From UMGS1124 sp045541255 (GTDB taxonomy: Bacteria > Bacillota_I > Bacilli_A > RF39 > UBA660), in the NCBI GenBank assembly GCA_045541255.1, contig JAZQIU010000026.1, forward strand, positions 1 through 11,698: a stretch of DNA of 11,698 bases, in the 5' to 3' direction. Below are positions 1 through 6,775 of the stretch, one piece after another. Position 1 is the first letter of the stretch. Each line of letters begins with the position of its first letter. Below the pieces are notes generated by a model. It was not told where the DNA came from. It did no database searches and saw nothing but the letters and a program-made list of their open reading frames with translations. Position numbers and translations under genes: made by a program.

Positions 1-37
1 TTAATTCCCTATTAAAAAGAAATATGATATGATTAAA

Positions 38-469
38 TTATGCTACTGCTGTTAATGCTCCTACACCTTCAAAATTTACAGTATAAGTTGCGTTTTCATT
101 ATCACTTGCATTCATATCTATTGAAGTGATAATTGCTGTTCCTTGATAACCGTCTGTTGATGGTGTCCAACCTCCACTAGGTACACCAGTACAATCATTA
201 GCGTTAGCAACTGTTGAGAATTGAAGTTCTACTGTATCTCTACTAATCATAGCATCAACCAATGATTTATAATCATCAACGGTAAAAAGGTTGTCACTTG
301 ATGCAGTCCAAGAAAGTTTTGCTGCTTGTTTGCTTGCCCAACATCCACTATCTTTACTTGATGTTTCCAATACATTTGCATTTATAGTTAATTTGCAAGA
401 TGTTGCAACCGCTAATGCTTTACCACCTTTGAACAACATTAAATCAGTACCTAAAATTACATTTGCCAT
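38..469 (-). CDS. Major tail tube protein (TP901-1-like)
   Basis: This 143-residue protein probably forms the stacked rings of the tail tube of a long non-contractile tail. The assignment rests on size, on the opening MANVILGTDLMLFKGG, which resembles TP901-1-type major tail proteins, on the S/T/N-rich beta-strand composition, and on its place directly after the tail terminator gene in a standard head-to-tail order. It is the last leftward gene in the window. The start at 469 has no Shine-Dalgarno sequence, but the mRNA carries ACAAATACA (480-488) eleven bases upstream and a TATTTATT-type motif (504-513) just after the preceding stop. The 37 bases beyond its stop hold no recognisable gene or terminator. 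The structural role is likely; the exact subfamily is not certain. Confidence 0.75.
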   Translation of the reverse strand: MANVILGTDLMLFKGGKALAVATSCKLTINANVLETSSKDSGCWASKQAAKLSWTASSDNLFTVDDYKSLVDAMISRDTVELQFSTVANANDCTGVPSGGWTPSTDGYQGTAIITSIDMNASDNENATYTVNFEGVGALTAVA

Positions 470-503
470 AATATTATGTTGTATTTGTATTTTGTTATTT
501 ATT

Positions 504-513
504 AATAAATATA
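504..513 (-). promoter_or_regulatory. Intercistronic TATTTATT motif upstream of the tail tube gene
   Basis: The leftward strand reads TATATTTATT, a weaker member of the TGATATTTATA family seen in the other late-region gaps. It begins four bases after the tail terminator stop and lies 35 bases before the tail tube start. Function is unproven. Confidence 0.25.
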
Positions 514-516
514 TTG

Positions 517-894
517 TTACTTGACAATTGCACTAAAGGTTAATTCTTGAATGAATGCATCATCAACGTAATCTTCTGATATTGATGTAAAATGAATCAA
601 ATTGAAATAATCATTTCTTTTCATTTCAAATAATTCTCTACATCTTTCTGCAATATCCACTGTTTGATTATAGTTCTTTGCTGCTATTGCAATTGAAAAT
701 TCTGCTGTATCATTTACTCTACCATCTTTAGTATAATCTGTAACAATATTGTTTCTTTTGAATATGATGAAAGGGAATGTTGTTGATTCTTCTGCTATCA
801 ATGGGTAAATCTTATTCCCAACCATTTCTTTTAATTCTCCATCTTGTGATAAGATTGAATAGATGTATTTGTTAATACTAATTGCAGTTGTCAT
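517..894 (-). CDS. Tail terminator / tail completion protein (DUF3168-like)
   Basis: This 125-residue protein resembles the DUF3168 family, whose members cap the tail tube next to the head and fix its end. Family-like features are an N-terminal helix with INKYIYSILSQDGELKEMVG, then KIYPLIAEESTTFPFIIF, a pattern typical of this fold, and a central strand region around SIAIAAKNYNQT followed by the helix AERCRELFEMKR. Its length fits the family. The ATG overlaps the TGA stop of the preceding gp10-like gene (ATGA at 894-891), which implies translational coupling. ACAAATACA lies at 905-913 inside the upstream gene. The position between the gp10-like and tail tube genes is the standard one. Confidence 0.75.
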   Translation of the reverse strand: MTTAISINKYIYSILSQDGELKEMVGNKIYPLIAEESTTFPFIIFKRNNIVTDYTKDGRVNDTAEFSIAIAAKNYNQTVDIAERCRELFEMKRNDYFNLIHFTSISEDYVDDAFIQELTFSAIVK

Positions 895-1376
895 TTTTTC
901 CCTTTGTATTTGTTGTTTATTCTTTTTATTGAATCAGTCAATAATTGTTCTATTGAATCAAATACTTGTTTTTCTGTTTGTTGTTTTGCTTTGGTAAAGA
1001 AATGATGTGCTTTGATTTGTCCTGTCTTTCTTTCCTTCTTTAACTTCTTACCTCTCCATGTTTCAGCATATCTAACTTTAGTACCCAATTCAAAGAATCT
1101 CATTTTGAAATTCTTCATTATATGGATTACACCGCTTTTTCCGTTTCTATATACTTTAGTTACAATACCATTTTTAAATGAATTTCCCCATTCATCTTTG
1201 AAATCAATTTTATCTGGTTCAATTACACTTCTAAGATTGGATAAGGTTTGTTTCTTTACTATATTTAAACCCTTTGATACTGCACTTCTGAAAACTTGTT
1301 TTCTTTGTTTCTTGTCAAATTCAGAAAACATCTTCATTACTTGTTCTATATCAACTTCAAATTGTGCATTACTCAT
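891..1376 (-). CDS. HK97 gp10-like tail-component protein
   Basis: This 161-residue basic protein matches the HK97-gp10 family, whose members act at the head-tail junction or in tail completion. The N-terminal helical part runs VDIEQVMKMFSEFDKKQRKQ, followed by the family-typical segment of a helix ending in KKQTL and a later FFELGTKVRYAETWRG. The C-terminal part, KAHHFFTKAKQQTEKQVFDS, is also a common signature in this family (the recurrent 'HPFLRPA'-type region, here HHFFTKA). The C-terminus is lysine-rich. It overlaps both neighbours: eight bases with the head closure gene and four bases (ATGA) with the tail terminator gene, so the block from 1686 to 517 is tightly coupled. Confidence 0.75.
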   Translation of the reverse strand: MSNAQFEVDIEQVMKMFSEFDKKQRKQVFRSAVSKGLNIVKKQTLSNLRSVIEPDKIDFKDEWGNSFKNGIVTKVYRNGKSGVIHIMKNFKMRFFELGTKVRYAETWRGKKLKKERKTGQIKAHHFFTKAKQQTEKQVFDSIEQLLTDSIKRINNKYKGKK

Positions 1377-1686
1377 TGATTAATTCTGCTGTTATTACTG
1401 TATGGTTATATTGTCTTATATCTTCAATTGATAAGATTCTGAACATTTTGTTTTTGTATTTGATTTGATAGTTTTCCATTACTTCAACATATCTTCTTAC
1501 CTTGAATGTCTTATGATAATTGAATACAATTTCATTATTTGAAGTGTTTCTATTACCACTGTCATAAATTACTTGTGCCCTAGTTTCTATTTTCTTGCTG
1601 TACACTTGTACTTGTTCACCATATTCATTAGATTCAATTGAAGGTTTATATATTTCAATAATTTCATTTAATAATCCTGCTTGCAT
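1369..1686 (-). CDS. Head closure / head-tail adaptor protein (SPP1 gp16-like)
   Basis: This 105-residue protein resembles the phage head-tail joining family, which closes the connector and offers the docking surface for the tail. The order of elements fits: an N-terminal strand AGLLNEIIEIYKP, a turn with NEYGEQVQVY, a strand with TRAQVIYDSG, a central KTFKVRRYVEV and a C-terminal IKYKNKMFRILSIEDI ending in a strand VITAELINE. Length is normal. It starts five bases after the corrected stop of the gp6-like connector gene and overlaps the gp10-like gene by eight bases. No Shine-Dalgarno sequence is visible, so translation is probably coupled to the upstream gene. Confidence 0.75.
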   Translation of the reverse strand: MQAGLLNEIIEIYKPSIESNEYGEQVQVYSKKIETRAQVIYDSGNRNTSNNEIVFNYHKTFKVRRYVEVMENYQIKYKNKMFRILSIEDIRQYNHTVITAELINE

Positions 1687-1691
1687 GGTGA

Positions 1692-2013
1692 TTAACTGTT
1701 TCTCTTTGTATTATTATAATTCTTATATAAGTCTAACAAATAATTGTATGATAAAGGTATTTCAGAACTTGAAGCAAATGCAACTGATTCTCTATTTGCA
1801 TACATATTGCCGTATAAATAATAACATTGCGTGCATTAACGGTGAAGGTAGTTCACCGTTATTTTCTGCACACAATTCATCTAAATTATTATCAATATGC
1901 TTTTGTATGACTGCCGTAGCAACAACACTTAAATCAACTAAATATTCATCATCCAAATGGAAATCATCATCTATGTTTAAGTGTTTCTTTATTTGATATA
2001 ATTGTAAATACAT
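1692..2013 (-). CDS. gp6-like head-tail connector, split by a +1 shift at CGG
   Basis: Read in one frame this is only 73 residues and ends ...HAMLLFIRQYVCK. The next frame continues with GNMYANRESVAF and ends in YLLDLYKNY, both typical of the C-terminal half of gp6-like connectors, stopping at 1692-1694. Skipping one C at 1812 (codon CGG, 1812-1810) joins the parts into about 106 residues, a normal length: 67 residues, then GGC (Gly) and 38 more. The joined stretch, FIGNMYANRE, fits the family pattern as I remember it. The role is ring formation between portal and head closure protein. Position after the capsid gene is canonical. The corrected stop lies five bases before the next start. Whether the shift is real recoding, mutation or error is open. 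Confidence 0.72.
1810..1812 (-). other. CGG codon at required +1 frameshift, connector gene
   Basis: The leftward reading is TTT ATA CGG CAA TAT, reaching TAG five codons after CGG. Skipping the C gives ATA GGC AAT ATG, which restores the rest of the gp6-like protein. The gap between conserved parts on either side is small (FI then GNMY), so the extra base is well localised here. Confidence 0.6.
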
Positions 2014-2039
2014 ATTGATATTTTATTTCTTTGTTATTA

Positions 2040-3272
2040 TTATACTGTACCAAATGCAAATGCTTCAGGTCTTAATACTTTAGCATCAAAATAAGCATTA
2101 ACAACCAATCTTACTTGTCCGCTAGCTGCCTTAGTATATGGGTCCACTGTTAAGTCAATACCACCCCATTGTCCAATTGCAAGGTTACTCCAATCACCGT
2201 AGATAACGTTAGTACCTTCAACATTAGATGTGTTCAATACTGGAGTACCATCAATCATACCACCTTCCATAACAAGTTGAGTAGATTTAGTTGATTTTGC
2301 CATATTACGGAATGCTGCTTTAGCTTTGTTACTCATAACATATTTGCATTCACCAATTACATTAGCATCTTCAATGGCTGCTTCCAAATCACATAAACCT
2401 TTGAAATCTGCAATGGTAGAAGCGGTTACACCGTTTAAAATACCTGTTGGTTGATTATCACCACTTTCAGCACCTAAGATTGTTGCTTCCAATTTGCTGT
2501 TGATTGCGTTAATTAAATCTTGTCTGATTAATGCTTCTGCACTTAAAGAATCTTGTGCTAAGAATTGTTTTGAAATGTCAATGTATGCTGTTAATCTCTT
2601 TGGTTGTAACTTAACATTTGAGAAAGCACCTGCACCGTCTTTTGCTTCTGCAACTTCACCTTCCCAAGTAACATTAGAAGCACCCATAATTGGCACTTGT
2701 ACATCACCAACCAAGTTAGTTAAGAATTTTGCACCTGCTTGAACTAATACATTCTTTGCTCTTAATGGTTCAAGAATGTTATATAATTCTGTTGCAACTA
2801 CATCTTCACCCTCTGATTCAACTGTAATTGTTGCTCTTAATTCTGATGTTGGCAATTGGATTTGTCCACCATAAGATAAACCGCTTTTTCTCATTTCTTC
2901 TGTACCTTTGTTGATAACTGCTGATGCTACATTATCCAAAGAACGGTTGTTAGCAATATCATTGATTGCTTTTACTAATCTAAATTCAGTATTCATACTA
3001 TTAATAGTTTTGTTTCTGTTATTTGAATTTGTGTTATTATTTTCTTCTGTTTCTTCATCTTCAATTGGTTCTGATTCATATTCAGCCAATCTTGCTTGAA
3101 GTTCTTTTAATTGCTCATTTAATGATTTAATTTCTTCTTTATTATCATTAAATTCTTTTTCTTCATCTTCTGTCATTTCACGGATTTCAACTTTGCAAGT
3201 ATTAATTATTTCCTTGCATCTAAGTTTTAATTGTTCTTTCTTGTCCGTAATTTCCAATGAATTTAATTTCAT
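2040..3272 (-). CDS. HK97-family major capsid protein
   Basis: This 410-residue protein builds the icosahedral head. Residues 1 to about 75 are a charged coiled-coil (EIKSLNEQLKELQARLAEYE), matching the scaffold-like delta domain that the prohead protease removes. An Asn-rich linker (about 78-92) follows, so the mature chain probably begins near residue 90-95. The HK97-fold portion holds recognisable family segments: SYGGQIQLPTSEL, VQVPIMGASNVTWEGEVAEA, KRLTAYIDISKQFL, a helix with LINAINSKLEATIL then GDNQPTGIL, and a C-terminal RLVVNAYFDAKVLRPEAF. The start at 3272 follows a 125-base leader and is the only ATG that includes the whole delta domain. The order protease then capsid is canonical. 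No frame break is needed, in contrast to the connector next door. Confidence 0.95.
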   Translation of the reverse strand: MKLNSLEITDKKEQLKLRCKEIINTCKVEIREMTEDEEKEFNDNKEEIKSLNEQLKELQARLAEYESEPIEDEETEENNNTNSNNRNKTINSMNTEFRLVKAINDIANNRSLDNVASAVINKGTEEMRKSGLSYGGQIQLPTSELRATITVESEGEDVVATELYNILEPLRAKNVLVQAGAKFLTNLVGDVQVPIMGASNVTWEGEVAEAKDGAGAFSNVKLQPKRLTAYIDISKQFLAQDSLSAEALIRQDLINAINSKLEATILGAESGDNQPTGILNGVTASTIADFKGLCDLEAAIEDANVIGECKYVMSNKAKAAFRNMAKSTKSTQLVMEGGMIDGTPVLNTSNVEGTNVIYGDWSNLAIGQWGGIDLTVDPYTKAASGQVRLVVNAYFDAKVLRPEAFAFGTV

Positions 3273-3397
3273 CTTGTGTTTTGTTTATAATCTCTTATTT
3301 TTGTTGTATTTGAATTGTTCAATTAAGAATTGATATATTCAATTACTATTTCATTAATGTACTTTAATTATAAATATCACAATAAATCAAAAAGTAT
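3273..3397 (-). promoter_or_regulatory. Capsid gene leader with tandem small stem-loops
   Basis: The 125 bases between protease and capsid genes have no gene. In the leftward direction they hold a TGATATTTATA motif (3379-3369), then two related small inverted repeats: GAATTG/CAATT types at 3327-3345 and 3312-3325, similar enough to look like a duplicated element. Further on are ACAAATACA-like sequence with one mismatch (3312-3304) and A-rich sequence up to the ATG. A separate late promoter or RNA-processing leader for the highly expressed capsid gene is plausible. No terminator T-run is visible, so read-through from upstream is likely too. Confidence 0.35.
3369..3379 (-). promoter_or_regulatory. 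Intercistronic TGATATTTATA motif, capsid leader
   Basis: An exact copy of TGATATTTATA in the leftward sense, 19 bases after the protease stop and 97 bases before the capsid start, the longest motif-to-start distance in the set. Confidence 0.35.
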
Positions 3398-3967
3398 TTA
3401 TAAAGAATCAATTTCTTCAATTAATGCATTCATCTTTTCATCAATTGCATTTGATTTGTCAACCATTTCTTGTGAACGTGCTGAACAACTTGTTGCTGAA
3501 TATGCAGGATTCCAAACAGGTGATACATCATATAATCTATCTATTATAAATATTTCTCTGTATAAGATTCCACCTTCTTTATACCATCTTTCTGAACCCT
3601 CATCATTTGATACTGTGAAAGCAAATGAAGATGATGTAATATCACCCCTTCTTAAATGTTCCAATAATTCATCACCTAATTGTGTGTGTGGTGCTTCAAA
3701 TAAATATCTTACACCCACTTCATCAACTTCAAGCAATAATGAACCTTTTCCATTTCTTGAACGTGCCAATACTTTATCATCATTGTGGTTAAACTTGCAA
3801 AGAATATCACTGTTGTTAATGGTTTCTTCTGTAATTGCACCTCTGTGTATTATTTCATAGAAACCTAAATTTTCTGATTGTGATTCAAATACAACTGCAT
3901 ATCCTTCAACTGTTCTACTTTCTTCATTGGATTGTATATTATTACTTAATTGTCTAATCTCTTTCAT
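3398..3967 (-). CDS. HK97-family prohead protease (peptidase U35/S78 type)
   Basis: This 189-residue protease should cleave the capsid delta domain and itself during prohead maturation. The N-terminal part shows the family opening RTVEGYAVVFESQSENLGFYE. The candidate catalytic His is H61 in FNHNDDKVLARS, and the candidate Ser is S114 in TSSSFAF (residues 111-117). The following DVSPVWNPAYSAT (147-159) corresponds to the conserved EVSxVxxPAY region. Length is normal and no domain is missing. It precedes the capsid gene as expected, but it is separated from the portal by three unusual genes. The start at 3967 has ACAAATACA directly before it (3976-3968), next to a perfect hairpin at 4010-3987. 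Confidence 0.93.
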   Translation of the reverse strand: MKEIRQLSNNIQSNEESRTVEGYAVVFESQSENLGFYEIIHRGAITEETINNSDILCKFNHNDDKVLARSRNGKGSLLLEVDEVGVRYLFEAPHTQLGDELLEHLRRGDITSSSFAFTVSNDEGSERWYKEGGILYREIFIIDRLYDVSPVWNPAYSATSCSARSQEMVDKSNAIDEKMNALIEEIDSL

Positions 3968-3986
3968 TGTATTTGTGTTTGTAAAT

Positions 3987-4010
3987 ATGGTGCATTGTTA
4001 CATGCACCAT
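3987..4010 (-). promoter_or_regulatory. Perfect 9-bp hairpin in the protease leader
   Basis: The arms ATGGTGCAT (3987-3995) and ATGCACCAT (4002-4010) are perfect reverse complements with a six-base loop. In leftward RNA the hairpin is followed by AUUUAC, not a U-run, so it is a poor intrinsic terminator. It lies between a TGATATTTATA motif and the protease start. If transcription starts near that motif, the hairpin would sit at the 5' end of the protease-capsid mRNA and could stabilise it; it could also be a processing site. Confidence 0.5.
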
Positions 4011-4016
4011 TTATTA

Positions 4017-4027
4017 TATAAATATCA
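4017..4027 (-). promoter_or_regulatory. Intercistronic TGATATTTATA motif, protease leader
   Basis: Exact motif in the leftward sense, 16 bases after the stop of the 75-aa gene and 50 bases before the protease start, directly upstream of the perfect hairpin. Confidence 0.35.
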
Positions 4028-4042
4028 AGATAACGTTAAAAG

Positions 4043-4270
4043 TTATTCTTCTTTATTTTCTTCCAATGATTTGAAATATTCATCCAATTCAACTTGATAT
4101 AATTGATATTGTTCTTCACTAATTTCTTTCCAATTATCAATTGAATCTGTTACCGCCAAGAATACTTTTTTGCTGAATACTCTGTTTTGAATTTCAACAT
4201 TATCTTGTGATTGTGTTAACCATCCTTCTGATGGTTCAATTATTTGTACTGTATAATTACTTTGTTTCAT
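4043..4270 (-). CDS. Small acidic protein following fibre-type genes
   Basis: This 75-residue acidic protein has no catalytic motif, signal peptide or membrane segment. It has an N-terminal stretch with EPSEGWLTQSQ, then VFSKKVFLAVTDSIDNWKEISEEQY and a charged helical tail. I recall similar short proteins (PSEG...LTQ..., then a V-F-L-A segment and DSxDNWxEI) next to fibre or receptor genes in gut Bacteroidales phages, which suggests a fibre-associated or chaperone-like role. That is inference. The gene sits 25 bases after the leucine-rich-repeat gene, with a TATTTATA motif in between, and is followed by the protease leader hairpin. Confidence 0.7.
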   Translation of the reverse strand: MKQSNYTVQIIEPSEGWLTQSQDNVEIQNRVFSKKVFLAVTDSIDNWKEISEEQYQLYQVELDEYFKSLEENKEE

Positions 4271-4287
4271 ATCTTTATTTGTTTATA

Positions 4288-4298
4288 TATAAATATTA
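4288..4298 (-). promoter_or_regulatory. Intercistronic TAATATTTATA motif overlapping a stop codon
   Basis: The leftward sequence TAATATTTATA begins with the TAA stop (4298-4296) of the leucine-rich-repeat gene, so the stop is part of the motif. It lies 18 bases before the 75-aa gene start. One mismatch from TGATATTTATA. Confidence 0.3.
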
Positions 4299-5573
4299 TG
4301 CAATTGTAAAACCTTTTGCTGTTATGGCTGCTATTTCATCATCTGTTAATACTGCCTTTGTATTTGTTGACAATGTAACTGTACAAGTTGAATAACCTGC
4401 TGTTGCTCTATCATAAGAATTTGTGATAAATGTATTTACAATGCTTTGTTTTGCATTTGGATAATCTGTTGTATTTACACCTAATTTTGAAGAATTGCTG
4501 AATGATACGGCTGTATAACCACTACCATTACCAAAATTATTCCAATGTATTTCCATTAAACCACTACAATTTTGAAACATAGAACTCATATTTGTAACAT
4601 TAGATGTATCAAATGAACTTATATCTAATGAAGTTAACTTTTCACAATATGCAAACATATAACTCATATTAGTTACATTAGATGTATTAATTTTGCTTAA
4701 ATCTAATGAAGTGAATCCACTATTGCTAGAAAATATACCACTCATATTAGTACAAGCAGAACCAAAGTTTTCTGGAAGAATAATATTATTAAATTTGTTA
4801 CAACGATAAAGATTATTACCTGCAAACATATAACTCATATTAGTTACATTAGATGTATTAATTTTGCTTAAATCTATTGTAGTGAATCCACTACAAGTTT
4901 GAAACATATATTGCATATCAGTAACATTGCTTGTATCCAATCCATTTATATCTAATGAGATTAAACCATTACAAAAATTAAACATATATTTCATATTAGT
5001 AACATTGCTTGTATTCCATCCACTTATATCTAATGAAGTTAACTTTTCACAATATGAAAACATACTACTCATATCAGTTACATTAGATGTGTCAAATGAA
5101 CTTAAATCCAATGAAGTTAAATTATCACAATTATGAAACATATTACTCATATCAGTAACATTAGATGTATTAATTTGAGGAACACTTTGTAAATTTACAC
5201 AATCACTAAACATATAACTCATACCCGTTACATTAGATGTATCAACCAATGGGAAATACACTAATTGTTCATCTTCTTTGAATTTTTCATTACAACTAGT
5301 TATACTTGCATCCCAATTATCTTGTATTGTTATTGAATAATCAATATCATCTTGCACATTTTTTGGTGTTTTTGAATATCCAATTATTTCAAATGGATTT
5401 CCACCACCACTAGATGTACTAGTTACAATATCACTTATACTATCTGCCATTGCATCAAGTGTTGATGCCGTTGTAATGGTAGTAACTCCCTTATCTGTTA
5501 AATTGGAATATAGTTTATCCTTTGCGTTTTGTATATTTACTTTTAATATGCTTAATTCACTCTTTATGCTCAT
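4296..5573 (-). CDS. BspA-like (DUF285) leucine-rich-repeat phage protein
   Basis: This 425-residue protein carries about nine repeats of about 23 residues of the form DTSNVTDMSSMF..C..L.SLD(I/L)S (residues 111-335), the DUF285/BspA-like type of surface and adhesion proteins. Residues 1-50 are not repeat: NAKDKLYSNLTDKGV and TTASTLDAMADSISDI resemble N-terminal attachment regions of phage receptor proteins. A short Ser/Gly linker follows (52-58). The C-terminal end, LTDDEIAAITAKGFTIA, is a typical ending of phage DUF285 proteins. There is no signal peptide, which fits a virion protein, not a host surface protein. The ATG overlaps the fibre gene stop (ATGA, 5573-5570). It probably binds a host surface ligand; the virion location, head or tail, is unknown. 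Confidence 0.85.
   Translation of the reverse strand: MSIKSELSILKVNIQNAKDKLYSNLTDKGVTTITTASTLDAMADSISDIVTSTSSGGGNPFEIIGYSKTPKNVQDDIDYSITIQDNWDASITSCNEKFKEDEQLVYFPLVDTSNVTGMSYMFSDCVNLQSVPQINTSNVTDMSNMFHNCDNLTSLDLSSFDTSNVTDMSSMFSYCEKLTSLDISGWNTSNVTNMKYMFNFCNGLISLDINGLDTSNVTDMQYMFQTCSGFTTIDLSKINTSNVTNMSYMFAGNNLYRCNKFNNIILPENFGSACTNMSGIFSSNSGFTSLDLSKINTSNVTNMSYMFAYCEKLTSLDISSFDTSNVTNMSSMFQNCSGLMEIHWNNFGNGSGYTAVSFSNSSKLGVNTTDYPNAKQSIVNTFITNSYDRATAGYSTCTVTLSTNTKAVLTDDEIAAITAKGFTIA
4569..5243 (-). repeat. Tandem DUF285 repeat coding block
   Basis: About nine in-frame units of roughly 69-75 bases encode the TSNVTxMxxMF repeats. One copy (residues 272-281, ACTNMSGIF) is degenerate and follows an insertion of about 20 residues around YRCNKFNNIILPENFG. 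Several stretches are close to identical at DNA level, for example the TCxLDISxxDTSNVT coding segments, so unit gain or loss by recombination is likely. Confidence 0.85.
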
Positions 5574-6775
5574 ACCACCATATTATTTAATTCTGTTATT
5601 TGTTCTGATACTCCAGTAAGTTCTGATTCAAGTGCTGATATTCTATTTATAACATTATCATTAATCTTAATACCACATCTAAAGTTACCATTTCCAGTAC
5701 CACCAACATTTTCTAATGTAATTGTATCATCCATTGGTTTAATACCAAATACACTTCTACTATCAATGTTCATATCATATCCACCATCATAAAATTCTGT
5801 ATATATATTAACCACACCATCTTCAACTTGGAAGTTTTCATCATCATTTCTACCAACATTAACTGCCTTGATATAATCACTTGGAATCTTTTCATCAATT
5901 TCACTTTTTGTGTAATAGTTTGTCAATGATTGGTGTTGTGTAAGATAACCTTTATCATTTAATTCCGTTTCAGTAATATATTCTGATGGAATAGATGTTA
6001 TGTAATCAGTTGGTATCTTTGCATCAACTTCTGATTTAGTATAATACTGTGTTGAATCAAAATTACCACTTGCATTAATTTTATTGTCAACTTCTGTTTT
6101 GGTGTAATAATCATCCAATGATTGATGTTGTGTAAGATAACCTTTATCATTTAATTCTGATTCAGTTATATATTCAGAAGGAATTGAAGATATATAGTCT
6201 TCATGTGTATGGCTTGTTAATGAATATCCATCTAATGAAGGTATATCAGTTAATTTAGCATAATCATCCAATGATTGATGTTCAGTTAAATAACCTTTTG
6301 CTGTTAATTCACTATCAGTTACATATTCTGATGGTATTTCAGTTATAAAACCTTCTGTTGATGGTATCATTGAATCAACTTGTGCTTTAGTGTAATAGTT
6401 GCTCAAATCAACATCCATGACATTATTACCACCACCATTATTATTATCAATATTGATGTTATCAGTTCCAGTACATATAAAGTAATTAGTCATTACCTTA
6501 TTAACTGTATCTTGTGTTCCATCATTCATTTCATCATTCTTAATCTTAATGGTATAATCATAATATAATACACCTTCTTCCAAAGTCTTTAATTCATCCC
6601 ATGACAATAACACTTGATTGTACATATTAATATCTGCTTGTGTCTTTAATATGTAATTTGATTGATTAATTGTATAGAATCTAAATTCAATTGATTCAAT
6701 CAATTCAATGTTAATTGGGAAATTATTAATTGTTAGATTAAACGCTAAATCATTATTCTTGTATATCCTTTTCAT
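5570..6775 (-). CDS. Fibre / baseplate-like receptor protein with repeated modules
   Basis: This 401-residue protein looks like a trimeric phage fibre. Residues 1-103 form a beta-rich domain starting MKRIYKNNDLAFNLTI, with VLLSWDELKTLEEGVLYYDY, similar to N-terminal attachment domains of Bacteroidales phage fibre genes as I remember them. A linker NNNGGG follows (111-116). Residues 127-300 hold four NYYTKxxVDxxI-type motifs (127, 223, 244, 287) and three longer modules of the form IPSEYITxxELNDKGYLTQHQSLxxY, with KLTDIPS and SHTHEDY, typical of trimeric fibre shafts. A C-terminal beta domain and a short coiled coil (ISALESELTGVSEQITELNN) end the protein. It overlaps the portal gene by 23 bases and the DUF285 gene by four. 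Its place in the head module is unusual. Confidence 0.78.
   Translation of the reverse strand: MKRIYKNNDLAFNLTINNFPINIELIESIEFRFYTINQSNYILKTQADINMYNQVLLSWDELKTLEEGVLYYDYTIKIKNDEMNDGTQDTVNKVMTNYFICTGTDNINIDNNNGGGNNVMDVDLSNYYTKAQVDSMIPSTEGFITEIPSEYVTDSELTAKGYLTEHQSLDDYAKLTDIPSLDGYSLTSHTHEDYISSIPSEYITESELNDKGYLTQHQSLDDYYTKTEVDNKINASGNFDSTQYYTKSEVDAKIPTDYITSIPSEYITETELNDKGYLTQHQSLTNYYTKSEIDEKIPSDYIKAVNVGRNDDENFQVEDGVVNIYTEFYDGGYDMNIDSRSVFGIKPMDDTITLENVGGTGNGNFRCGIKINDNVINRISALESELTGVSEQITELNNMVV
5876..6397 (-). repeat. Repeated shaft modules in the fibre gene
   Basis: Three copies of the EYITxxELNDKGYLTxHQSL module, interleaved with YYTK..VD..I motifs. At DNA level an identical 32-base direct repeat occurs at 5934-5965 and 6126-6157, exactly 192 bases (64 codons) apart, so recombination would delete or duplicate in frame. 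Confidence 0.85.

Noticed and set aside
3330..3860. Long plus-strand open frame of 176 codons
   Set aside because: It lies opposite the prohead protease, whose family motifs are clear, and its own translation is low-complexity and hydrophobic/Ser-rich. The other plus-strand frames between 291 and 8909 are rejected for the same reason.
3987..4010. Hairpin as an intrinsic terminator after the receptor cassette
   Set aside because: The stem is perfect but no U-run follows on either strand.
3369..4027. TATAAATA on the plus strand as T4-type late promoters
   Set aside because: The match to the T4 gp55-dependent late promoter is exact but points away from every late gene, which all read leftward; the leftward reading of the motif is the relevant one.
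4569..5243. CRISPR-like regular spacing
   Set aside because: The periodicity is in frame, encodes DUF285 units, and lacks identical repeats with unique spacers.
4296..5573. Target of a diversity-generating retroelement in the receptor genes
   Set aside because: No reverse transcriptase, template repeat or adenine-biased variable region is visible; the repeats are ordinary tandem protein repeats.
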